A DNA stretch of 64,000 nt from Haloarcula sp. CBA1129. GTDB lineage: Archaea; Halobacteriota; Halobacteria; Halobacteriales; Haloarculaceae. A model generated the notes under the pieces. The model made no database searches. It had not been told where the DNA came from and saw only the letters and a list, made by a program, of their open reading frames with translations. Position numbers and translations under genes: made by a program. Of the stretch, positions 16,636 through 25,763 are shown piece after piece. The first letter of the stretch is position 1; the number at the start of each line of letters is the position of its first letter. Location of the stretch: the NCBI RefSeq assembly GCF_008729015.1, contig NZ_RKSM01000001.1:434001-498000 (forward strand). The letters are read 5' to 3'.

Positions 16636-17054
16636 TGGCGTTTGAGTCCGCCGGGGCGGCCGAACTGTTCCTGCTGGGGCGGCTCCTGTTCGGTGGGGTT
16701 CTCGCTTTCATGGGTCTGAACCACTTCCAGAGCGCCGAGCAGATGACTCCCTACGCGGAGGCAAAGGGACTTCCGGCACCCGCGGCATCAGTTTACGGGA
16801 GCGGCGGGCTGCTCCTCGTCAGCGGCGTCCTCCTCATCCTCGGCGCGTACCCCGTCATCGCGGCCGGGGCGCTGGCGACGTTCCTCATCGCTTCCGCCGT
16901 CATGATGCATAATTTCTGGGCCGTCCCGGACGACCAGATACAGGACGAGATGACGCAGTTCCTCAAGAACGTCGCCCTCGCCGGCGGCGCGATAGCGTTG
17001 CTGGCGGTGGCCGGCACATCGTGGCCGTACAGCGTCGGTATGGCCCTGTTCTGA
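16635..17054 (+). CDS. DoxX-family membrane protein
   Basis: A 139-residue protein with four predicted helices, matching the DoxX/DoxD family (LLGRLLFGGVLAFMGLNHFQSAEQMTPYAEAKGLPAP). Members include the quinone-linked thiosulfate oxidoreductase subunit and small oxidoreductase-associated membrane proteins; the exact role here is unknown. The start ATG at 16635 has ggaggtga 9 bases upstream, one of the clearer ribosome sites in this window. Divergent from an HxlR regulator with a palindrome between, so induction by a redox or electrophile signal is a fair inference. Confidence 0.85.
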   Translation: MAFESAGAAELFLLGRLLFGGVLAFMGLNHFQSAEQMTPYAEAKGLPAPAASVYGSGGLLLVSGVLLILGAYPVIAAGALATFLIASAVMMHNFWAVPDDQIQDEMTQFLKNVALAGGAIALLAVAGTSWPYSVGMALF

Positions 17055-17168
17055 GGCGACGGAGCCGCTGGCACGGTTGCCTGACTCCGGTCCGCTCCCG
17101 GCTTGTCACTGTTCGGGAGTGACACCTGCCGCCATCCATAAGCCGTCGCGTACCCGAACTGTGCGTGA

Positions 17169-18827
17169 ATGATGCAGTCGCTGCCGACGCCGGTCATTCC
17201 CGCGTGGCTCCCGTGGCAGGAAGCGGTTGTGCTTGCCGTGGTGCTTGCTGTCCTCATTGCTGCCCGTCGCTTCTCGGACGTACGGCTTGGGGACAAGATG
17301 CGGGCACGGCTCCTTCTCGGGGTCCCGTGGGGGACCTTGCTGACAATGGCCGGCGTCGCGGCGGTGTACCTGTTCCTGCAGGGCGCGTGGTGGCACCCGC
17401 GGAACCCGCTTGTCACACCGTTCCGGACGTGGTCGTACTTCTATCCGTTCGGGATGCTCACCGGTGCGTTCACCCACGGCAGTCAGGGGCATCTCACGGG
17501 CAATCTCATGGGGACACTGGTGTACGGAACGGTCGCGGAGTACGTCTGGGGGCATTACCCTCGTAAGCGGGGCGTCCAGACCTTCACAGCTCTGCAGACG
17601 AATCCGCTCGCCCGGATTCTGGCCGTTCCAGTCGCCATGTTCACTGTCGGCGTGTTCTCCGCGGTGTTCGCCATCGGGCCGATAGTGGGCTTTTCCGGCG
17701 TCGTGTTTGCCATCGCTGGATTCGCGCTTGTGACGCGGCCGACGCTGTTTCTCGGTGCGCTGCTTGGCTCCCGCGTGCTCGATCTCCTGTTATCGGCACT
17801 CCGCTACCCTGTATCGACGGCGTCAGGCCAGACCCGGTTCGTGACGCCATGGTGGTCCAGTATCGCTATTCAGGGCCATGCTCTCGGCATTCTGGCCGGT
17901 GTCATCGTCGCTCTCGCGCTCCTCTGGAACCGGGACGAACGCCCCGACACGCTTCGGGTGTTCTTTGCGACGCTTGTGTTCGCCGTCGCACAGGGGCTGT
18001 GGGCGGTGTATCTCCCCCTCGGCGGCGGCCGGTTTCGGCTGTTCCGCTGGGTCGGGACGGCGCTGGTGTTCGTTCTGGCGCTCACCGTCGCGGCGGCGAC
18101 CGTCGGCTCCGACCGCTCGTTCCGACTGGGAGTCGACCGGCGACCGGCGTCGCTCGCAGTGGTCATCCTACTCGTCGCCCTCAGCGCACTGAGTTTCGCT
18201 GCCATCCCGACGAATCTCGTTGACCTGCAAGCGGACCAGCTCCCCGAAGACGGTATTGAGGTCAGAGACTACGTGGTGACCTACGACGAGAACGTCCCGA
18301 ACGCATACTTCGAGAGCATCTGGGTCCCAACGCAGAGAGAGGGGACAAGCGTCAACGCCAGTGGCGTCATCGTCGCCAGCGCAGAGCGGGAGATCTGGAT
18401 CGCCGCCGTCCAGCCCGGCCGGCTCGCGGTCAACGGGCAGGAGCGGGTCACGGTCGGCGGGCCGACTTGGCGCGAGTCGGTGTCCGCGAAACGGACGGAC
18501 TGGTCGGTGCTCGGCAATGCTAGCGTCTACCGGGTCCAGCTCAGGCGCGAGGGGGGCCAGCCCCGAACGGCCTACACTTCCGAGCCGTCGACGGCGGACG
18601 TGATACTGGACGGACGGAACGTGACGGTGGCGGCCCGGCAGAACGGGTTCGATGTGGTCGTAACACGGGGGAACGAAACGGTCGGGCAGGCACCGCTTCC
18701 GGCGAACATGACGCGGACGCGGGTCGGCGGGCTGACCTTCGAGCGGAACCGCTCGCGGCTGTACGCGCGGACCGACGGCACCCGCGTCAAGGTCGCGGAG
18801 CGCCGCCAGCAAGCGGCGCGGAGCTAG
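17169..18827 (+). CDS. Rhomboid-family intramembrane serine protease with C-terminal extension
   Basis: A 552-residue membrane protein. The rhomboid core is complete: the H-x3-N motif HLTGN (His108, Asn112), the Ser of GFSG (Ser176) and the catalytic His of GHALG (His237), each in a hydrophobic helix. Further helices follow to about residue 360. The last ~190 residues form a polar, beta-rich extracellular-looking domain (EIWIAAVQPGRLAVNGQERV), which is longer than a simple rhomboid needs. It should cleave transmembrane substrates in the bilayer; the substrate is unknown. Its stop overlaps the stop of the convergent methyltransferase gene. Confidence 0.9.
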   Translation: MMQSLPTPVIPAWLPWQEAVVLAVVLAVLIAARRFSDVRLGDKMRARLLLGVPWGTLLTMAGVAAVYLFLQGAWWHPRNPLVTPFRTWSYFYPFGMLTGAFTHGSQGHLTGNLMGTLVYGTVAEYVWGHYPRKRGVQTFTALQTNPLARILAVPVAMFTVGVFSAVFAIGPIVGFSGVVFAIAGFALVTRPTLFLGALLGSRVLDLLLSALRYPVSTASGQTRFVTPWWSSIAIQGHALGILAGVIVALALLWNRDERPDTLRVFFATLVFAVAQGLWAVYLPLGGGRFRLFRWVGTALVFVLALTVAAATVGSDRSFRLGVDRRPASLAVVILLVALSALSFAAIPTNLVDLQADQLPEDGIEVRDYVVTYDENVPNAYFESIWVPTQREGTSVNASGVIVASAEREIWIAAVQPGRLAVNGQERVTVGGPTWRESVSAKRTDWSVLGNASVYRVQLRREGGQPRTAYTSEPSTADVILDGRNVTVAARQNGFDVVVTRGNETVGQAPLPANMTRTRVGGLTFERNRSRLYARTDGTRVKVAERRQQAARS

Positions 18828-19450
18828 GTCCAGTCGATCCGGTACACTTCCGCGGTAATGGCCTGTCGGTCCGACTCGTGGAACTCGAACTGTCGCGGCA
18901 GGTCGAACTCCGTCTCGAAGGCGTGAGTCACCTCGCCGCCGTTATCGGCGGCGAAGGACTCGACGAACGCTTGGCTGCCCTCGTTGTGAATCGAGTACGA
19001 GACGCCCGCGATGGCTGCGGCGGTTTCGAGGAACCGACGGTCGGCGTGTTCGTTGTCCGACTGCGCGCCGAACGGGGGGTTCATCACAACGGTGGTCTCG
19101 TCGGCGGAGGGACACAGTGGGGCCGTGGTGGCATCTGCTCGAACCCACGACACTGGCGTCGTCGACCCGACTTTCCGCTCGTTTTCGCGCGCCGTCGACA
19201 GCGGCGCGGGGTCGATATCTAGCCCGACAACCCGCGCGGGCGACCGCAGCGCTGCACCCAGCGCCAACATACCGGTTCCACAGCCGAGGTCGACGACCGT
19301 CCGTCCCTGAATGTCGTTCTGGAGGTCCGCGGTGTGGACGAGATGCGCCGCCAGATCCGGCGGTGTCCGGTACTGTTCGAGACTGGCCCGTGGATTGTCG
19401 AACCCGGCGACGACGGCGAGTTGCTGGGCGAGCGCACTCTTTGTCGGCAT
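18824..19450 (-). CDS. METTL5-like class I methyltransferase (NPPF type, probable RNA or DNA N6-adenine)
   Basis: A 208-residue SAM-dependent methyltransferase. Motif I is VVDLGCGTGMLALGA, the acidic loop VVGLDIDPAPL binds SAM ribose, and motif IV is NPPFG, which in this family marks N6-adenine methylation. The N-terminus FDNPRASLEQYRTPPDLAAHL is typical of METTL5-like archaeal proteins, whose eukaryotic relative modifies 18S rRNA. I take the ATG at 19450 (MPTKSALAQQ); a TTG at 19477 extends it by nine residues. Convergent with the rhomboid gene. Confidence 0.85.
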   Translation of the reverse strand: MPTKSALAQQLAVVAGFDNPRASLEQYRTPPDLAAHLVHTADLQNDIQGRTVVDLGCGTGMLALGAALRSPARVVGLDIDPAPLSTARENERKVGSTTPVSWVRADATTAPLCPSADETTVVMNPPFGAQSDNEHADRRFLETAAAIAGVSYSIHNEGSQAFVESFAADNGGEVTHAFETEFDLPRQFEFHESDRQAITAEVYRIDWT

Positions 19451-19500
19451 TACCTGAGATACGTCAAGATCATTCAAAAACGTTTGGAAATGCTCAGTAG

Positions 19501-21060
19501 TTATTCTAGTGGGAGTTCGACGACGAACTCGCTGCCGCCGAGGTCACTGTTCTCGACCCAGATATCGCCGCCGTAGCTGTCGACCATCACCGACACGAAG
19601 TAGAGCCCGAACCCGGTCCCCGTCGACTCGGTTCCACGCTCCCCTTTCTCGAAGATCGCCTCGCGCTCCCCGGGCGGTATCCCGGGGCCATCGTCCGCGA
19701 TGCGAAGGTGAACCATTGAGCCGACGCGTTCCGTCGTCACCTCGACTGTGGTGCCTGAACCGCCGTGCTCGACGGCATTGGTCAGGATGTTCCCGATAAC
19801 ATCGTCGAGGAGGTCGTCAGCCACAACTTCGATGCCGTCAGGGACGTCTGTTTTGAGCGTACACTCCGTGTCCATGGAGGCCGCCTTTCTCGTCGCCCCC
19901 TCGACGACCGGCCCCAGTTCGATCGTCTCTGCCTTGGTCAGCCCGTCGTCCGACATCGTGCTCAGGACGCTCCGGACCTTCTGTGTGAGGTCGACGATGT
20001 CCCGGCTCCAGTCCAAGATCGTCTCGGCGTAGGTTTCCTGTGTCCCGGACAGTGCGTCTGCAAGCGTTTCTGCCCGTGCCTCGATGACGTTCATCCCGTT
20101 GAGAATGTCGTGTCTGAGAATGCTGTTGAAAAACTCCATCTGCTCTTCGCGGCGCTTGAGGTCCGTGATGTCCGTCCCCTCGACAATTATTTTTTCCACA
20201 GTGCCGTCGACAGCGACCGGTCTCGCCACAACTGACGTTGAGATACGCTGGCCATCTGCGCCGATATGCTCGGCCTCGAACCTGACCATCTCTCCGGTAC
20301 CTGCCCGCTCGACAGCATCCTGACAACGGCGCGCTACCGCCTCATCGTGGTTCCACCACGGAGCCTCCCAGAACGGTTCCCCGAAGACGGTTTCATCATC
20401 AACGTCGATGAACCCGAGCGCCCTTTCGTTTGCCCTGATAAGGTTCCCGTCGGCGTCGAGAATCCCGATGAACGTCTCCGGTGAATTAAATGTCGCCTCC
20501 AGTAGCCGCTGGCTCCGCTCGCGTGTATCGACGGCCAGTTCGCGCTCTATCTCCGCCTCGACCCACTGCATGAGATGGTTGAACAGCGTTTGCTGCCAGT
20601 CTGAGAGCTCCGCAATCGCCTCATCGTCGTTGACGAAACACAGCGTTCCGTACTCTGCTCCGTTCGCCTGCAACGGAGCACCGATGTACGCCTCCAGTTC
20701 AAACCGCTCGTACGCGGGGTCGGTCACCATTGACTCGCTGGCGTCTGCGATGACGTGAATCCCGGAGCCGTCGAGGGTGTGTCTGCAGTACGTCTCCGAA
20801 AGCGGTGTCTTGGCACCGGCGGCGATTGTTTCAGAGAGGCCGCTGCTGGCGACGATTTCGTGTTCGTCGCCGGAGACGACTGTGATATGGCCGTTCGGAA
20901 ACCCAAGATGTTCCCGGCCGACAGCTAGGACTGGCTCGACGCGCTCCCGGAACGACTCTCCGCTGGCCGCCATCGCCGCGGTGAGATCCTGCATAGCCGC
21001 GAGATAGCGATCCTGCTCCGTTGAGTCGCTACCCTCGACACCGTCCAGCGGGTCATCCAT
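19501..21060 (-). CDS. GAF-PAS sensor histidine kinase
   Basis: A 519-residue soluble kinase. Residues about 30-165 form a GAF domain (LSETYCRHTLDGSGIHVIADA, IGAPLQANGAEYGTLCFVND), about 180-300 a PAS domain (FIGILDADGNLIRANERALGF). The phospho-acceptor is His317 in LRHDILNG, followed by an ATPase with NILTNAVEH, DDGPGIP and GTGFGLYFV. It has no membrane helix, so it senses a cytosolic signal. It is last in a four-gene signalling series on this strand; the spacer to the gene before it is 96 bases and holds a GGGGAGGT ribosome site. Confidence 0.92.
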   Translation of the reverse strand: MDDPLDGVEGSDSTEQDRYLAAMQDLTAAMAASGESFRERVEPVLAVGREHLGFPNGHITVVSGDEHEIVASSGLSETIAAGAKTPLSETYCRHTLDGSGIHVIADASESMVTDPAYERFELEAYIGAPLQANGAEYGTLCFVNDDEAIAELSDWQQTLFNHLMQWVEAEIERELAVDTRERSQRLLEATFNSPETFIGILDADGNLIRANERALGFIDVDDETVFGEPFWEAPWWNHDEAVARRCQDAVERAGTGEMVRFEAEHIGADGQRISTSVVARPVAVDGTVEKIIVEGTDITDLKRREEQMEFFNSILRHDILNGMNVIEARAETLADALSGTQETYAETILDWSRDIVDLTQKVRSVLSTMSDDGLTKAETIELGPVVEGATRKAASMDTECTLKTDVPDGIEVVADDLLDDVIGNILTNAVEHGGSGTTVEVTTERVGSMVHLRIADDGPGIPPGEREAIFEKGERGTESTGTGFGLYFVSVMVDSYGGDIWVENSDLGGSEFVVELPLE

Positions 21061-21156
21061 AGCTGGTAACTCGACCTCCCCGGAGTTGAAGATTCGGCCC
21101 CGTTTCTCAGGAGGTGAAATGCGATTGACCGATGGCGGCGCGACAGTTGGCCACCC

Positions 21157-22230
21157 CTACAACGTCGCGTGCGGGAGCTCGACATAAAAGGCAACTCCAC
21201 CGAACTCGCTGTCCTCGACCCAGACGTCGCCGCCGTAGCTCCGAACCATCGTGTCCACGAAGTACAGCCCGAAGCCCGTGCCGCCGGACTCGGAGCCCTT
21301 CTCGCCACGCTCGAAGATGCGCCGGGCCTCACTGTCCGGAATCCCGGCCCCGTCATCCGCGATACAGACGGTCACGACACCCTCCTCGACCGTCGTCGTC
21401 ACGTCGATAGTCACGTCCGCTCCGCCGTGTTCGACCGCGTTGAGAAAGAGGTTCCCGAACACGTCATCAAGCAGTTCGTCGGCGACGACAGTGACCGACT
21501 GTGGCTCGATGGTGACGGTACAGTCGTCGCTGACCGAGCGGGCGCGGTCCGCCGCCTCAGTGAGGACGGTCTGTAGCTCACGGTGCTCGTGGTCACGACT
21601 GCCCTCGTCAGTGACCGTCTCCAGTACCGACCGGACCTTCTCGGTGAGTTCGATGAGGTCGTCGCTCCACTGGACGACCGTCGAGGCGTACTCGCGCTCC
21701 TCACTGTCGAGCGTGTCCTCAAGGAGTTCCCCTCGCGCCCGGATGACGTTCATCCCGTTGAGGATGTCGTGTTGCAGGATGCTGTTGAAGAGGTCCATCT
21801 GGTCGGTCTGGCGCTGAATGGCACGCTGCTGGCGACTCCTGACGACTGCGTACCGGAGCGCTCTCACCAGTCGGTCACCGTCCAGATCCGCTTTCGGAAG
21901 GTAGTCCTGTGCGCCGCGGTTGATCGCTTCGATAGCCATCTCTTGGTCCTGCATCCCCGTGAGAACGATAATCGGGACAGCCTCCACCATTTCGGTGGCC
22001 CGGTCGAGTGTCGCAAGTCCTGTCGACTCTGGCAGTCCGAGATCCAGCAGCAACACGTCGTAGGCCGCCCCGGAATGGTCGCTGACCGGTGCCAGCGAAT
22101 CGACGTGCGAGATTGTCACGTCGTCGACAAAATGTGCCACTGCCGGGGAGTTCAGGTGATGCTCGACGAGGCGGGCGTCACCCGGGTTGTCCTCGACGAG
22201 GAGCACGTCGAGATGCACCGTCTCGGCCAT
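21157..22230 (-). CDS. Receiver-histidine kinase hybrid
   Basis: A 357-residue protein with an N-terminal receiver (VLLVEDNPGDARLVEHHLN, DVLLLDLGLPES with the acceptor Asp, and IIVLTGM) joined to a kinase core. The phospho-acceptor is His154 in LQHDILNG, and the ATPase shows NLFLNAVEH, DDGAGIP and GTGFGLYFV. Both halves closely resemble the neighbouring kinase at 19501-21060, which suggests duplication. The gene begins two bases after the stop of the response regulator, so they are co-transcribed. It could relay phosphate from the upstream kinase. Confidence 0.92.
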   Translation of the reverse strand: MAETVHLDVLLVEDNPGDARLVEHHLNSPAVAHFVDDVTISHVDSLAPVSDHSGAAYDVLLLDLGLPESTGLATLDRATEMVEAVPIIVLTGMQDQEMAIEAINRGAQDYLPKADLDGDRLVRALRYAVVRSRQQRAIQRQTDQMDLFNSILQHDILNGMNVIRARGELLEDTLDSEEREYASTVVQWSDDLIELTEKVRSVLETVTDEGSRDHEHRELQTVLTEAADRARSVSDDCTVTIEPQSVTVVADELLDDVFGNLFLNAVEHGGADVTIDVTTTVEEGVVTVCIADDGAGIPDSEARRIFERGEKGSESGGTGFGLYFVDTMVRSYGGDVWVEDSEFGGVAFYVELPHATL

Positions 22231-22232
22231 CG

Positions 22233-22679
22233 TTATTTCGGCGGCCGCTTGACGACCGTGAGGAAGAACTCCTCGACGCTGCTCACGATGTCGACGAACC
22301 CGTCGAAATCGACTGGTTTCGTCAGGTGGGCGTTCGCGTGCAGGTCGTACGATTCGATGATGTCCTCTTCCGCTTCGGAACTGGTCAGCACGACGACCGG
22401 AATCCGTCGGAGCGACTCGTCGGCTTTCATCTCTTTGAGGACTTCCTGCCCTCCCTTACGGGGCATATTGAGGTCGAGCAACAACAGGTCGGGGCGGGGT
22501 GCGTCCGCGTACTCGCCTTCCTGCCGGAGGAATTTCAGCGCCTCGACGCCGTCGTTGACGACGTGGAGATTGTTCAGCACCTTCCCCTTCTCTAAGGCTT
22601 TCTCGGTCAGTCTGACGTCCCCGGGATTGTCCTCGGCCAGCAGAATCTCGACTGGCCGGCCCTCAGCGCTATCAGTCAT
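22233..22679 (-). CDS. Stand-alone response regulator (receiver domain)
   Basis: A 148-residue single receiver domain: LLAEDNPGDVRLTEKAL, acceptor Asp in DLLLLDLNMPRKGG, VVVLTSS and the conserved Lys in HLTKPVDFDGF. There is no output domain, as is common in haloarchaea and in phosphorelays. The family (Rcp1-like) often pairs with PAS-GAF kinases. Its start overlaps the end of the kinase gene by 8 bases (ATGACTGA). The frame is open farther upstream, but that stretch is the kinase in another frame. Confidence 0.92.
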   Translation of the reverse strand: MTDSAEGRPVEILLAEDNPGDVRLTEKALEKGKVLNNLHVVNDGVEALKFLRQEGEYADAPRPDLLLLDLNMPRKGGQEVLKEMKADESLRRIPVVVLTSSEAEEDIIESYDLHANAHLTKPVDFDGFVDIVSSVEEFFLTVVKRPPK

Positions 22680-24602
22680 CGCGATTCGCCCCCGTCGCCG
22701 CGGGCAATGTAAATTTGAACGTCGCCCCGCTGTCCGACGGTTCGACCCAGATGCGCCCGTCGTGGCGCAGGACGATCCGCTGGCAGACAGCCAAGCCGAT
22801 ACCGGTACCCTCCGTATCGTGCACGCCGCCCCGGTGGAAGATGTCGAACACCTCCTCGCGGTCCGCCGCCGGTATCCCCGGTCCGTTGTCCGAGACGGTG
22901 AACACGACGTCGTCACCGTCCCTGTCGGCGCTGATCTCGATACGGGGTTCGATGCCGGCTTCGGTAGCGTACTGGATGGCGTTTTCCAGAAGGTTCTGGA
23001 ACACCTGCCCGACCTGATTCGGGTCAGCGTCGACGGGCGGTAGTGTCTCCATCGTGACAGTGGCGTCCGCTTCTTCGATTCGCATCTGCAGGGCATCCAG
23101 CGTCCGATTGAGGACTCCCTCCGGGTCTATCTCCTCGAAATCGCTGGCGTTCGTTTCGACCCGCGAGTACCGGAGCAAGGCATCGACCATCTCCTGCATC
23201 CGCCGAGCGCCGTCGACGGCGAAAGCCATGTACTCGGCGGCCTCTTCATCGAGGTCGTCGCCGTATTCGCTGTCCAGCAGGTCGACGTAGCTTGAGACCA
23301 TCCGGAGCGGCTCCTGCAGGTCGTGGGACGCGATGTAGGCGAACTGCTGGAGCGCCTCGTTCGAGCGCTCCAGTTCCGTCTGCTTCGATTTGAGCCGTGT
23401 CTCTCGCTCGATTCGCTCCAGCGCGGCAGCCGCTGTGCTCGCAAGAATCTCCAGCAGGAACCGCTCGTCACCGTCGAACGAGGACACCGTCTCGGAGCCG
23501 ATACACAGCATCCCCCGGTCATCGAGCGGGAGACAGAGGAGCGTCCGCATCGGCATTGCCGGCGCTGACGGACTCGATAGCTCCTGATAGTCCTCGATAA
23601 CGGCTGGCTCGCCAGCGTGGAAAATACGGTGCTCGTCGCTGTCTGGACCCATCGCTGGAGGTCTGTAGGCGTTTCCACACCGGCGAAGTCAGTCGCTGCC
23701 GCCGTCGCACCGATGGGATAGAGCGTGTCGTCGCTGCTGTCGTATGCCCAGATTGCGGCGAGCGGTTGGTCGACGATACGCTGTGCGATCTGTACGACCG
23801 TGTCCGCAGCCGCCGTCTCCGTGCGGCTGTACAGCAGTTCGTTCGTCGCGTCACTGAGTGCCTCGACACGCTCCTCGCGGCGCTTGAGAGCAGTGATATC
23901 TCTGGCAACACTGACCACCTGCTTGAGCTGTCCGCTGTCGTCGAACACCGGCCGATACCACGTCTCGAAAACGAAGTCATCGACTGTCTGGGTCACACGG
24001 AGCTCTTCGCCGTCGAGAGCCTGTTCGACAGCAGCGATGATGTCCGGATACTCGGCGTACGTCTCGAACACCGACGTCCCTTCGAGCTCGCCGGGCGCTA
24101 TCCCGAGGCCTTCGAGCCCCTTTCCGGCCGAGTACGTGAAGGTGCCGTCCGGGTCGAGCGTGAACACCACGACAGGGAGGTTTCCGATAAGCGTCTGGAG
24201 TTGTTCGCTCTGCTCGGCGTGTTTCTGTTCCCGCTCACGGACGTCGGTCACATCGTGAATGAACGCCACAACACGGGTCGTGTCATCGATGACTGCTCGC
24301 TTGAGCGTGACCTCGACCAGCCTGTCAGTGCCGTCGGGTCCCGTTATCGCCCACTCGACCTGCGCTGTCCCTGACTCGGCCGCCTCGGCTATCAGACCGT
24401 TCGCGTCCGCCGTAGAGAACCCCTCTGGACTGAACTCGCCGACGTGCCGCCCGACGATGTCGTGTGGATCGCACCCCAGCAACGCCCCCGCTGCTTGGTT
24501 GGCTCGGACGACAGTCCCGGTATCGGCGTCGTGGATCATAATCGGGTCCGGGTTCGCCTCGAAAACATCCCGATAAATGACGCCGTCCTCGGTAGAAGCC
24601 AT
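22672..24602 (-). pseudogene. PAS-PAS-GAF histidine kinase split by a frameshift in the GAF domain
   Basis: Two overlapping frames make one kinase. From the ATG at 24602, PAS domains (FEANPDPIMIHDADTG, VVFTLDPDGTFTYSAGKG) lead into a GAF domain (DQPLAAIWAYDSSDDTLYPIG). In this frame the sequence turns non-homologous after about TPTDLQRW near 23655. The other frame resumes with MGPDSDEHRIFHAGEPAVIE near 23652 and finishes the GAF domain, HisKA (ASHDLQEPLRMVSSYV) and ATPase (NLLENAIQY, DNGPGIP, GTGIGLAVC). The offset equals loss of one base (or gain of two). Either the gene is inactive, it yields two polypeptides, or the assembly has an error. It lies 60 bases after dph2. Confidence 0.82.
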
Positions 24603-24642
24603 ACCGGAATTCGATTTGCACGGTACAAGACTGTGTCCCCGC

Positions 24643-24662
24643 CGTTCTCAGCTGTGAGAACG
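24643..24662 (-). other. Perfect hairpin directly after dph2
   Basis: CGTTCTCA-GCTG-TGAGAACG forms an 8-base stem with a 4-base loop immediately next to the dph2 stop codon. No T-run follows on the minus strand, so it is not a standard terminator. It may be an attenuating or processing structure between dph2 and the kinase, or an operator for the kinase. Confidence 0.5.
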
Positions 24663-25709
24663 TTACCAAGTACCGTGGAAGGTGTCGAACTCCAGAGAGT
24701 CGAGGGGTTTCTCGCCGATAGCAATCTCGTACTCGCCGGGCGTGAGCATCGGCTTTTTGAACTGCGGCCCGTCGTCGGTGGTGATGCGCGGACAGCCCGT
24801 GTTGACGTAGGCGTCCATCCCGAAGTTCGTCAGCCGGTCCGGCGTCACCTCGTCCATCGTGATGAGGTAGGCGTTCTCGTTGTTCTCGACGATCTCTTCG
24901 GCCTGATCCCAGCGGCCCTGCCCGATCTTGGTACAGAAGATGACGCCCCACGTCTCGGCGTCCATCGCTCGGTGGACCGCGCCGTAGCGCTGTTTCATGA
25001 ACTTCTCCGTGTCCGCGACGGTGACGACGTTGTTGACCGGGTCGGCGATGACGACGTGCTTCTCGGGGTGTTCCATCGCCAGCCCGAGCGGGTGGAACTT
25101 CCCGCCGCCGACGTACAGCATCTGGTCGGCGTCAACGTCGGCGCTGGCGTAGTTACAGCCCAGCACCTGCCCCTCGTGGGTGAGCCGCTCGTCGCCGCGA
25201 CGCGTGTGGACGTTATAGCCGCGTTCCTCAAGCCACTCGCGCATCTCGCCGAACTTGTTCATGTGCTGGGCCGTCGTCACCAGCCCCACATCGGGGTCCT
25301 CCTCCGGGTCCGAAAGCTGTTCCTCACGGGCCTGTTCCATGATGGGAAAGACGTCGACGTTCGAGAACAGCGGCACGTAGATGATCTTGTCAGACTCTTT
25401 CATCGGCGAGTGCCCGAAGTGGACGAACACGTCCGTCCGGCGCATCATGTAGGTGTCGAGGTCGCAGGCCCCATAGCAGGGCTGGCCCGAGAGCAGCACC
25501 GTCACGTCGTCGGGGAGGTTCTCGCGGAGGTCGTCGGCCACGGCCGGACCGCGGCGTTTCAGCCCCTCGGGGAACTGCAGTCCTACCTTTTCGGCGTCCC
25601 GTTCCTCGACGGCTTCGACGATTCGGTCGAGTTCGTAGTCCCACTCTCGGTCGTGCTTGAGCGACAGTCCGGTGTTCCGGAGGTCGCCGTCAGTCCGCTC
25701 TTGACTCAT
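24663..25709 (-). CDS. dph2: Dph2, diphthamide biosynthesis 4Fe-4S enzyme
   Basis: Catalyses the first step of diphthamide synthesis, transfer of the 3-amino-3-carboxypropyl group of SAM to a His of elongation factor aEF2, by a noncanonical radical mechanism. This 348-residue protein keeps the three cluster-binding Cys: in GQPCYGACD (Cys78 with Cys82 nearby), LGCNYA (Cys185) and NTGCPRI (Cys306). Other family blocks are VGLQFPEGLKR and HFGHSP. The start at 25709 gives a normal length. Downstream, 60 bases hold a hairpin before the kinase gene. Confidence 0.95.
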   Translation of the reverse strand: MSQERTDGDLRNTGLSLKHDREWDYELDRIVEAVEERDAEKVGLQFPEGLKRRGPAVADDLRENLPDDVTVLLSGQPCYGACDLDTYMMRRTDVFVHFGHSPMKESDKIIYVPLFSNVDVFPIMEQAREEQLSDPEEDPDVGLVTTAQHMNKFGEMREWLEERGYNVHTRRGDERLTHEGQVLGCNYASADVDADQMLYVGGGKFHPLGLAMEHPEKHVVIADPVNNVVTVADTEKFMKQRYGAVHRAMDAETWGVIFCTKIGQGRWDQAEEIVENNENAYLITMDEVTPDRLTNFGMDAYVNTGCPRITTDDGPQFKKPMLTPGEYEIAIGEKPLDSLEFDTFHGTW

Positions 25710-25763
25710 TGCAACCCTGTATCCGTTCGAGCGGCATAACCCCCGTGTTTCGGTGAGCGGGGA

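Noticed and set aside
23600-23700. Programmed -1 frameshift in the kinase
   Set aside because: No canonical slippery heptamer or downstream stem was seen; a mutation or sequencing error explains it more simply.
24444-25739. Long plus-strand open frame (431 codons)
   Set aside because: It is antisense to dph2 and the kinase, has Val/Arg/His-rich shadow composition typical of GC-rich DNA, and no family similarity.
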